From Chaetoderma sp. LZ-2023a (lineage: Eukaryota; Mollusca; Caudofoveata; Chaetodermatida; Chaetodermatidae): 64,000 bases of DNA. The notes under the pieces were generated by a model that did no database searches, had not been told where the DNA came from, and worked only from the letters and a program-made list of their open reading frames with translations. Of the stretch, positions 55,396 through 64,000 are shown piece after piece (position 1 is the first letter of the stretch; the number at the start of each line of letters is the position of its first letter). Where the stretch lies: positions 49,020,485 to 49,084,484 of the forward strand of contig CM067367.1 of NCBI GenBank assembly GCA_034401795.1, written 5' to 3'. Position numbers and translations under genes: made by a program.

Positions 55396-55559
55396 GGCTC
55401 CATAGCTCAGTGGTTAGGGCACTCCCAGCAGGCACATGCCATTGGTTAAACCTTGAATCCACGTTGATATGACATGATTTCAATGTTGAAACAATGTCAT
55501 GTTCCTGCTGAGCCGGTCTCATAAACCAGGGGTCGTAAGTTCGATCCTCCCTGGGGGCC
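55396..55559 (+). pseudogene. tRNA-Thr split by MITE, CAT loop
   Basis: Carries CACGTTGATATGACATG inside the MITE, one base different from the copy 942 bp downstream. Confidence 0.8.
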
Positions 55560-57728
55560 CGTTGTGTAGTAAACTATACATATATAAAAGTGTGTATGTG
55601 CTAAAGTTAGTAAATGCAATAAAATCTAAGAAATCAGTCTGCTTCGAAATATAAGAAAAGCAAATAACTTTGAATAGATGCGAGTTAAAATGTCAATTAA
55701 TGTGCTGTCTGTCATGTCTATGTGATTTCTTTGTTGTGTCAATCATGGATGTGTGTTGGTCACATATTTTCATGTTTCAGGTCATTGCTTCGGTTGCAAC
55801 GAAGACCTGAATCATGAAAATATGTGACCAACACACATCCCTGAGCTGTAGAGGTAAAAACCTTTTTCCAGAATATGAAAAATGGATCAAATGGAATGTA
55901 ATAGCATATATTGAAGTGATTTTTTACTGTATTTTGCCTCGGAATTAGGTAAGATTTTTATTCATATTACAACTGAAAACGTGTGTTGCATCCGCATGCT
56001 CAGTTCATATAGAATTCTACATGTACAAAACTATGCATAGCTTTCTGCAGTCAGATGCCACAACGGGAATCGAACACTCGTAGTTTAGGCTACGAGCCGA
56101 GTACTCTACCGATTGTGCTATGGGGGTAAAAGGAGTTACAAAAACTCTAAATAATGTTCCTATATAGTATAGTGTCTTATGGTACATTATAGTGCATCAT
56201 TACCAGTCTTGTATTTTCAGTTTTACTATGAAACAAAAGGTCACCCAATTCCGAGACAAAATACAGTGGAAAATAAATTCAATATATGCTATAACATACC
56301 ATTTGTTCCATTTTTCATATTCTATACGATTTCTTCTGGCTCCATAGCTCAGTGGTTAGGGCACTCCCAGCAGGCACATGCCATTGGTTAAACCTTGAAT
56401 CCACGTTGAAATGACATGATTTCAATGTTGAAACAATGTCATGTTCCTGCTGAGCCGGTCTCATAAACCAGGGGTCGTAAGTTCGATCCTCCCTGGGGGC
56501 CCGTTGTGTAGTAAACTATACATATATAAAAGTGTGTATGTGCTAAAGTTAGTAAATGCAATAAAATCTAAGAAATCAGTCTGCTTCGAAATATAAGAAA
56601 AGCAAATAACTTTGAATAGATGCGAGTTAAAATGTCAATTAATGTGCTGTCTGTCATGTCTATGTGATTTCTTTGTTGTGTCAATCATGGATGTGTGTTG
56701 GTCACATATTTTCATGTTTCAGGTCATTGCTTCGGTTGCAATGAAGACCTGAATCATGAAAATATGTGACCAACACACATCCCTGAGCTGTAGAGGTAAA
56801 AACCTTTTTCCAGAATATGAAAAATGGATCAAATGGAATGTAATAGCATATATTGAAGTGATTTTTTACTGTATTTTGCCTCGGAATTAGGTAAGATTTT
56901 TATTCATATTACAACTGAAAACGTGTGTTGCATCCGCATGCTCAGTTCATATAGAATTCTACATGTACAAAACTATGCATAGCTTTCTGCAGTCAGATGC
57001 CACAACGGGATTCGAACCGTCGCAGTTTAGATTACGAGCCGAGTACTCTACCGATTGTGCTATGTGGGTAAAAGGAGTTACAAAAAGTCTAAATAATGGA
57101 CCTATATAGTGTCTTATGGTACATTATAGTGCATCATTACCAGTCTTGTATTTTCAGTTTTACTATGAAACAAAAGGTCACCCAATTCTGAGACAAAATA
57201 CAGTGGAAAATAAATTCAATATATGCTATAACATACCATTTGTTCCATTTTTCATATTCTAAACGATTTCTTCTGGCTCCATAGCCCAGTGGTTACAGCA
57301 CTCCCAGCAGGCACATGCCATTGTTTAAACCTTGAATCCACGTTGAAATGACATTATTTCAATGTTGAAACAATGTCATGTTCCTGCTGAGCCGGTCTCG
57401 TAAACCAGGGGTCGTAAGTTCGATCCTCCCTGGGGGCCCGCTGTGTAGTAAACTATACATATGTAAAAGTCTGTATGTGGTAAAGTTAGTAAATGCATTA
57501 ATAGGCCAAAAAGTCAGTCTGCATCGAAATATAGTGACATTCTGTAAAATCGAGTACGTTTGAATAGATGTGTTAGAATTTCAATTAATGTGCTGTCTGT
57601 CACGTCTATGTGATTTCTTTACTGTGTCAATCAGGGATGTGTGTTGGACACATTAACATAATTCAGGTCTTCATTACAACCGAAATTAAAGCATCAAAAA
57701 TTTCTCCAGTATCACTCGTTCGTTTCAT

Positions 57729-57801
57729 GCCTCCATAGCTCAGTGGTTAGAGCACTGGTCTTGTAAACCAGGGGTCGGGAGTTCGATCCTCCCTGGGGGC
57801 T
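57729..57801 (+). tRNA. tRNA-Thr(TGT), intact cloverleaf
   Basis: Acceptor GCCTCCA/TGGGGGC, D stem GCTC/GAGC, anticodon stem CTGGT/ACCAG with loop CTTGTAA, T arm GGGAG-TTCGATC-CTCCC, discriminator T; every stem pairs. Both Pol III boxes are good. The first TTTT downstream is about 240 nt away. Confidence 0.85.
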
Positions 57802-58145
57802 ACTGCAATAAAAAGTTCGTGTAATCAAGAATATACATGTCGCCTGGCACAGACTAAATGCCTGTAGTGAAAGAAATGTATGTTAAGATCTCAGATAGGT
57901 ATAAATGTATCCATATCCTAAAAAATCTAAAGGTTAATTAGCAAAGCTGTGATAAATTATATGTGTGCTTCAATCTCAAAATTGATAATTGTATTATAAT
58001 CGGTTGCTGTTTGTTGATCCAGGGCCTGTTAATAACTAAGATGTTTTACATGAATAAATGAAAATACAAGACTGGTAATGATGCACTATAATGTACAATC
58101 AATTATTATATAGGTCCATTATTTAGATATATCAAAAGTCCTTTT

Positions 58146-58217
58146 GCCCCCATAGCTCAATGGGTAGAGTACTCGGCTCGTAATCTAAACTGAGACGGTT
58201 CGAATCCCATTGGGGCA
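58146..58217 (+). pseudogene. Type B tRNA-like module
   Basis: GCCCCCATAGCTCAATGGG, loop CTCGTAA, B box GGTTCGAATCC. The acceptor pairs only when shifted by one base (TGCCCC with GGGGCA). Confidence 0.6.
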
Positions 58218-58367
58218 TCTGCCTGCAGAAAGCTATGCATACAGGGCCTGTCAATAACTAAGATGTTTTACATGAATAAATGAAAATACAAGACTGGTAA
58301 TGATGCACTATAATGTACAATCAGCTACTATATAGGTCCATTATTTAGATATTTCAAAAGTCCTTTT

Positions 58368-58439
58368 TCCCCCATAGCTCAATGGGTAGAGTACTCGGCT
58401 CGTAATCTAAACTGCGACGGTTCGAATCCCATTGGGGCA
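58368..58439 (+). pseudogene. Type B tRNA-like module (222-bp duplicate)
   Basis: Differs from the copy at 58146 in the 5' end (TTCCCCCATAG) and the variable region (CTGCGACGG against CTGAGACGG). A TTTT lies about 27 nt downstream. Confidence 0.6.
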
Positions 58440-58635
58440 TCTGACTGCAGAAAGCTATGCATACTTTTGTACATGTAGAATTCTATATGAACTGTGCATG
58501 CGGATGCAACACACGTATTCAGTTGTAACATGAAACAAAATGTTATTAAATCCGAAGGAAAATACAGAAAATTACCTCAATATATGCTATAACATACCTT
58601 TTGTTCCATTTTTCATAATCTGAATGAATTTTTAT

Positions 58636-58708
58636 GCCACCATAGCTCAGTGGTTAGAGCACTGGTCTCGTAAACCAGGGGTCGTGAGTTCGATCCTCAC
58701 TGGGGGCT
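58636..58708 (+). tRNA. tRNA-Thr(CGT), one acceptor mismatch
   Basis: GCCACCA against TGGGGGC gives an A-G mismatch at pair 4-69; all other stems pair. Loop CTCGTAA. Confidence 0.75.
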
Positions 58709-60450
58709 CGCTGGGTGGTAAACTATACAATTAAAGAAGTGATAAAGTTAGTAAATGCAATAAAATCTAAGAAGTCAGTTAACAACGGGAATCGAACACT
58801 CGTAGTTTAGGCTACGAGCCGAGTACTCTACCGATTGTGCTATGGGGGTAAAAGGAGTTACAAAAACTCTAAATAATGTTCCTATATAGTATAGTGTCTT
58901 ATGGTACATTATAGTGCATCATTACCAGTCTTGTATTTTCAGTTTTACTATGAAACAAAAGGTCACCCAATTCCGAGACAAAATACAGTGGAAAATAAAT
59001 TCAATATATGCTATAACATACCATTTGTTCCATTTTTCATATTCTATACGATTTCTTCTGGCTCCATAGCTCAGTGGTTAGGGCACTCCCAGCAGGCACA
59101 TGCCATTGGTTAAACCTTGAATCCACGTTGAAATGACATGATTTCAATGTTGAAACAATGTCATGTTCCTGCTGAGCCGGTCTCATAAACCAGGGGTCGT
59201 AAGTTCGATCCTCCCTGGGGGCCCGTTGTGTAGTAAACTATACATATATAAAAGTGTGTATGTGCTAAAGTTAGTAAATGCAATAAAATCTAAGAAATCA
59301 GTCTGCTTCGAAATATAAGAAAAGCAAATAACTTTGAATAGATGCGAGTTAAAATGTCAATTAATGTGCTGTCTGTCATGTCTATGTGATTTCTTTGTTG
59401 TGTCAATCATGGATGTGTGTTGGTCACATATTTTCATGTTTCAGGTCATTGCTTCGGTTGCAATGAAGACCTGAATCATGAAAATATGTGACCAACACAC
59501 ATCCCTGAGCTGTAGAGGTAAAAACCTTTTTCCAGAATATGAAAAATGGATCAAATGGAATGTAATAGCATATATTGAAGTGATTTTTTACTGTATTTTG
59601 CCTCGGAATTAGGTAAGATTTTTATTCATATTACAACTGAAAACGTGTGTTGCATCCGCATGCTCAGTTCATATAGAATTCTACATGTACAAAACTATGC
59701 ATAGCTTTCTGCAGTCAGATGCCACAACGGGATTCGAACCGTCGCAGTTTAGATTACGAGCCGAGTACTCTACCGATTGTGCTATGTGGGTAAAAGGAGT
59801 TACAAAAAGTCTAAATAATGGACCTATATAGTGTCTTATGGTACATTATAGTGCATCATTACCAGTCTTGTATTTTCAGTTTTACTATGAAACAAAAGGT
59901 CACCCAATTCTGAGACAAAATACAGTGGAAAATAAATTCAATATATGCTATAACATACCATTTGTTCCATTTTTCATATTCTAAACGATTTCTTCTGGCT
60001 CCATAGCCCAGTGGTTACAGCACTCCCAGCAGGCACATGCCATTGTTTAAACCTTGAATCCACGTTGAAATGACATTATTTCAATGTTGAAACAATGTCA
60101 TGTTCCTGCTGAGCCGGTCTCGTAAACCAGGGGTCGTAAGTTCGATCCTCCCTGGGGGCCCGCTGTGTAGTAAACTATACATATGTAAAAGTCTGTATGT
60201 GGTAAAGTTAGTAAATGCATTAATAGGCCAAAAAGTCAGTCTGCATCGAAATATAGTGACATTCTGTAAAATCGAGTACGTTTGAATAGATGTGTTAGAA
60301 TTTCAATTAATGTGCTGTCTGTCACGTCTATGTGATTTCTTTACTGTGTCAATCAGGGATGTGTGTTGGACACATTAACATAATTCAGGTCTTCATTACA
60401 ACCGAAATTAAAGCATCAAAAATTTCTCCAGTATCACTCGTTCGTTTCAT

Positions 60451-60523
60451 GCCTCCATAGCTCAGTGGTTAGAGCACTGGTCTTGTAAACCAGGGGTCGG
60501 GAGTTCGATCCTCCCTGGGGGCT
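60451..60523 (+). tRNA. tRNA-Thr(TGT), intact cloverleaf
   Basis: Unit 2 copy, same sequence as at 57729. Confidence 0.85.
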
Positions 60524-60867
60524 ACTGCAATAAAAAGTTCGTGTAATCAAGAATATACATGTCGCCTGGCACAGACTAAATGCCTGTAGTGAAAGAAATG
60601 TATGTTAAGATCTCAGATAGGTATAAATGTATCCATATCCTAAAAAATCTAAAGGTTAATTAGCAAAGCTGTGATAAATTATATGTGTGCTTCAATCTCA
60701 AAATTGATAATTGTATTATAATCGGTTGCTGTTTGTTGATCCAGGGCCTGTTAATAACTAAGATGTTTTACATGAATAAATGAAAATACAAGACTGGTAA
60801 TGATGCACTATAATGTACAATCAATTATTATATAGGTCCATTATTTAGATATATCAAAAGTCCTTTT

Positions 60868-60939
60868 GCCCCCATAGCTCAATGGGTAGAGTACTCGGCT
60901 CGTAATCTAAACTGAGACGGTTCGAATCCCATTGGGGCA
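60868..60939 (+). pseudogene. Type B tRNA-like module
   Basis: Unit 2 equivalent of 58146. Confidence 0.6.
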
Positions 60940-61089
60940 TCTGCCTGCAGAAAGCTATGCATACAGGGCCTGTCAATAACTAAGATGTTTTACATGAATA
61001 AATGAAAATACAAGACTGGTAATGATGCACTATAATGTACAATCAGCTACTATATAGGTCCATTATTTAGATATTTCAAAAGTCCTTTT

Positions 61090-61161
61090 TCCCCCATAGC
61101 TCAATGGGTAGAGTACTCGGCTCGTAATCTAAACTGCGACGGTTCGAATCCCATTGGGGCA
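61090..61161 (+). pseudogene. Type B tRNA-like module
   Basis: Unit 2 equivalent of 58368. Confidence 0.6.
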
Positions 61162-61357
61162 TCTGACTGCAGAAAGCTATGCATACTTTTGTACATGTAG
61201 AATTCTATATGAACTGTGCATGCGGATGCAACACACGTATTCAGTTGTAACATGAAACAAAATGTTATTAAATCCGAAGGAAAATACAGAAAATTACCTC
61301 AATATATGCTATAACATACCTTTTGTTCCATTTTTCATAATCTGAATGAATTTTTAT

Positions 61358-61430
61358 GCCACCATAGCTCAGTGGTTAGAGCACTGGTCTCGTAAACCAG
61401 GGGTCGTGAGTTCGATCCTCACTGGGGGCT
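61358..61430 (+). tRNA. tRNA-Thr(CGT), one acceptor mismatch
   Basis: Unit 2 equivalent of 58636, with the same GCCACCA 5' strand. Confidence 0.75.
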
Positions 61431-63172
61431 CGCTGGGTGGTAAACTATACAATTAAAGAAGTGATAAAGTTAGTAAATGCAATAAAATCTAAGAAGTCAG
61501 TTAACAACGGGAATCGAACACTCGTAGTTTAGGCTACGAGCCGAGTACTCTACCGATTGTGCTATGGGGGTAAAAGGAGTTACAAAAACTCTAAATAATG
61601 TTCCTATATAGTATAGTGTCTTATGGTACATTATAGTGCATCATTACCAGTCTTGTATTTTCAGTTTTACTATGAAACAAAAGGTCACCCAATTCCGAGA
61701 CAAAATACAGTGGAAAATAAATTCAATATATGCTATAACATACCATTTGTTCCATTTTTCATATTCTATACGATTTCTTCTGGCTCCATAGCTCAGTGGT
61801 TAGGGCACTCCCAGCAGGCACATGCCATTGGTTAAACCTTGAATCCACGTTGAAATGACATGATTTCAATGTTGAAACAATGTCATGTTCCTGCTGAGCC
61901 GGTCTCATAAACCAGGGGTCGTAAGTTCGATCCTCCCTGGGGGCCCGTTGTGTAGTAAACTATACATATATAAAAGTGTGTATGTGCTAAAGTTAGTAAA
62001 TGCAATAAAATCTAAGAAATCAGTCTGCTTCGAAATATAAGAAAAGCAAATAACTTTGAATAGATGCGAGTTAAAATGTCAATTAATGTGCTGTCTGTCA
62101 TGTCTATGTGATTTCTTTGTTGTGTCAATCATGGATGTGTGTTGGTCACATATTTTCATGTTTCAGGTCATTGCTTCGGTTGCAATGAAGACCTGAATCA
62201 TGAAAATATGTGACCAACACACATCCCTGAGCTGTAGAGGTAAAAACCTTTTTCCAGAATATGAAAAATGGATCAAATGGAATGTAATAGCATATATTGA
62301 AGTGATTTTTTACTGTATTTTGCCTCGGAATTAGGTAAGATTTTTATTCATATTACAACTGAAAACGTGTGTTGCATCCGCATGCTCAGTTCATATAGAA
62401 TTCTACATGTACAAAACTATGCATAGCTTTCTGCAGTCAGATGCCACAACGGGATTCGAACCGTCGCAGTTTAGATTACGAGCCGAGTACTCTACCGATT
62501 GTGCTATGTGGGTAAAAGGAGTTACAAAAAGTCTAAATAATGGACCTATATAGTGTCTTATGGTACATTATAGTGCATCATTACCAGTCTTGTATTTTCA
62601 GTTTTACTATGAAACAAAAGGTCACCCAATTCTGAGACAAAATACAGTGGAAAATAAATTCAATATATGCTATAACATACCATTTGTTCCATTTTTCATA
62701 TTCTAAACGATTTCTTCTGGCTCCATAGCCCAGTGGTTACAGCACTCCCAGCAGGCACATGCCATTGTTTAAACCTTGAATCCACGTTGAAATGACATTA
62801 TTTCAATGTTGAAACAATGTCATGTTCCTGCTGAGCCGGTCTCGTAAACCAGGGGTCGTAAGTTCGATCCTCCCTGGGGGCCCGCTGTGTAGTAAACTAT
62901 ACATATGTAAAAGTCTGTATGTGGTAAAGTTAGTAAATGCATTAATAGGCCAAAAAGTCAGTCTGCATCGAAATATAGTGACATTCTGTAAAATCGAGTA
63001 CGTTTGAATAGATGTGTTAGAATTTCAATTAATGTGCTGTCTGTCACGTCTATGTGATTTCTTTACTGTGTCAATCAGGGATGTGTGTTGGACACATTAA
63101 CATAATTCAGGTCTTCATTACAACCGAAATTAAAGCATCAAAAATTTCTCCAGTATCACTCGTTCGTTTCAT

Positions 63173-63245
63173 GCCTCCATAGCTCAGTGGTTAGAGCACT
63201 GGTCTTGTAAACCAGGGGTCGGGAGTTCGATCCTCCCTGGGGGCT
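63173..63245 (+). tRNA. tRNA-Thr(TGT), intact cloverleaf
   Basis: Unit 3 copy, same sequence as at 57729. Confidence 0.85.
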
Positions 63246-63589
63246 ACTGCAATAAAAAGTTCGTGTAATCAAGAATATACATGTCGCCTGGCACAGACTA
63301 AATGCCTGTAGTGAAAGAAATGTATGTTAAGATCTCAGATAGGTATAAATGTATCCATATCCTAAAAAATCTAAAGGTTAATTAGCAAAGCTGTGATAAA
63401 TTATATGTGTGCTTCAATCTCAAAATTGATAATTGTATTATAATCGGTTGCTGTTTGTTGATCCAGGGCCTGTTAATAACTAAGATGTTTTACATGAATA
63501 AATGAAAATACAAGACTGGTAATGATGCACTATAATGTACAATCAATTATTATATAGGTCCATTATTTAGATATATCAAAAGTCCTTTT

Positions 63590-63661
63590 GCCCCCATAGC
63601 TCAATGGGTAGAGTACTCGGCTCGTAATCTAAACTGAGACGGTTCGAATCCCATTGGGGCA
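63590..63661 (+). pseudogene. Type B tRNA-like module
   Basis: Unit 3 equivalent of 58146. Confidence 0.6.
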
Positions 63662-63811
63662 TCTGCCTGCAGAAAGCTATGCATACAGGGCCTGTCAATA
63701 ACTAAGATGTTTTACATGAATAAATGAAAATACAAGACTGGTAATGATGCACTATAATGTACAATCAGCTACTATATAGGTCCATTATTTAGATATTTCA
63801 AAAGTCCTTTT

Positions 63812-63883
63812 TCCCCCATAGCTCAATGGGTAGAGTACTCGGCTCGTAATCTAAACTGCGACGGTTCGAATCCCATTGGGGCA
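63812..63883 (+). pseudogene. Type B tRNA-like module
   Basis: Unit 3 equivalent of 58368. Confidence 0.6.
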
Positions 63884-64000
63884 TCTGACTGCAGAAAGCT
63901 ATGCATACTTTTGTACATGTAGAATTCTATATGAACTGTGCATGCGGATGCAACACACGTATTCAGTTGTAACATGAAACAAAATGTTATTAAATCCGAA

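Larger units (their letters stand above)
51581..56055. repeat. tRNA-rich mosaic repeat, block 4 (upstream of the tandem units)
   Basis: Modules: tRNA-Thr 3' part (51581), type B forward (51978), damaged tRNA-Thr(CGT) (52231), type B antisense (52362), split tRNA-Thr (52644), hairpin (52992), type B antisense (53304), split tRNA-Thr (53581), hairpin (53929), type B antisense (54241), split tRNA-Thr (54518), intact tRNA-Thr(CGT) (54972), type B antisense (55114), split tRNA-Thr (55396), hairpin (55744). Sequence from 55114 recurs 942 bp later at 56056. About 52362 to 53750 recurs within 2.75 kb, so the block is an older, rearranged form of the tandem unit. Confidence 0.85.
56056..58777. repeat. 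2722-bp tandem repeat, unit 1
   Basis: Contents: type B antisense (56056-56127), split tRNA-Thr (56338-56501), hairpin (56686-56785), type B antisense (56998-57069), split tRNA-Thr (57275-57438), tRNA-Thr(TGT) (57729-57801), two type B forward copies in a 222-bp tandem duplication (58146-58217, 58368-58439), tRNA-Thr(CGT) (58636-58708). Eight tRNA-like modules in 2.7 kb. The unit start is where period-2722 similarity begins; the 16 bases before it differ from those before units 2 and 3. Confidence 0.92.
58778..61499. repeat. 2722-bp tandem repeat, unit 2
   Basis: Same module order as unit 1: type B antisense 58778 and 59720, split tRNA-Thr 59060-59223 and 59997-60160, hairpin 59408-59507, type B forward 60868 and 61090. 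I saw no difference from unit 3 in the parts I compared. Confidence 0.92.
61500..64000. repeat. 2722-bp tandem repeat, unit 3 (cut by the window end)
   Basis: 2501 bp are present, ending upstream of where its tRNA-Thr(CGT) should be. Type B antisense at 61500 and 62442, split tRNA-Thr 61782-61945 and 62719-62882, hairpin 62130-62229, type B forward 63590 and 63812. The array evidently continues to the right. Confidence 0.92.

Noticed and set aside
55237-55449. Recurring 70-aa frame (also 52485, 56179, 58901, 61623) and 61-aa frame (44985, 54621, 57378, 60100, 62822)
   Set aside because: They are open by chance in the mosaic repeat, run through tRNA and MITE sequence, and recur only because the repeat does.
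52992-64000. Regular repeats considered as a CRISPR-like array
   Set aside because: Units are kilobases long, contain tRNA modules and lie in spliced eukaryotic DNA; no short repeat/spacer pattern.

Overview
The window is animal nuclear DNA made almost entirely of repeats and transposable elements, probably from a marine invertebrate. A lophotrochozoan such as a mollusc is my best guess, but that rests on repeat content only. Supporting signs are spliced genes with GT-AG introns, long (ATT)n and (AT)n microsatellites, Tx1/L1-like LINEs, a Ty3-type LTR element, a MULE with PHD and OTU domains, and hundreds of bases of tRNA-derived repeat. I see no conventional host gene. The only non-element-like coding region is the 3' part of a large invertebrate family protein at 1-1269, itself usually a repeated gene family.

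Layout. 1-1269: XPG/FEN1-like plus CXC-like protein, cut off at the left edge. 1905-2420: hAT-like non-autonomous element and two long palindromes. 2500-4351: first block of a tRNA-rich mosaic repeat. 4352-11031: LINE A, nearly full length (ORF1, ORF2, long 3' UTR, poly-A). 11032-15858: mosaic repeat with a 5'-truncated LINE (13799-14162). 15859-26415: minus-strand Ty3/gypsy element with 1588-bp LTRs, inserted in the mosaic repeat with a CATA target duplication. 26722-41011: LINE C, whose ORF1 is split by a 7.7-kb insertion (27141-34862) carrying a spliced PHD-OTU-MULE transposase gene. 41012-45335: mosaic repeat with a small inverted LINE fragment. 45359-51580: LINE E, with a CR1-like fragment in ORF1. 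51581-64000: mosaic repeat, ending in a 2722-bp tandem repeat (two full units and a third cut by the window end).

The mosaic repeat is built from tRNA modules: tRNA-Thr(TGT), tRNA-Thr(CGT), a diverged tRNA-like module in both orientations (here 'type B'), and a tRNA-Thr split by a ~90-bp palindromic MITE in its anticodon stem. Between them lie a ~100-bp hairpin and long inverted arms.

The main finding is how the LINEs relate to this repeat. All four LINE 3' ends (A, C, E and the truncated copy) end in poly-A fused directly to the D-arm/anticodon-arm region of a tRNA-Thr gene, three at exactly the same base and one six bases downstream. The 5' ends of C and E start in the matching 5' half of a tRNA-Thr. 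This is what a tRNA-Thr-targeted Tx1-type LINE would leave, with a tRNA-gene satellite as its landing pad. Several LINE ORF breaks fall in homopolymer runs and may be sequencing errors, but in-frame stop codons show that none of the three is certainly active.
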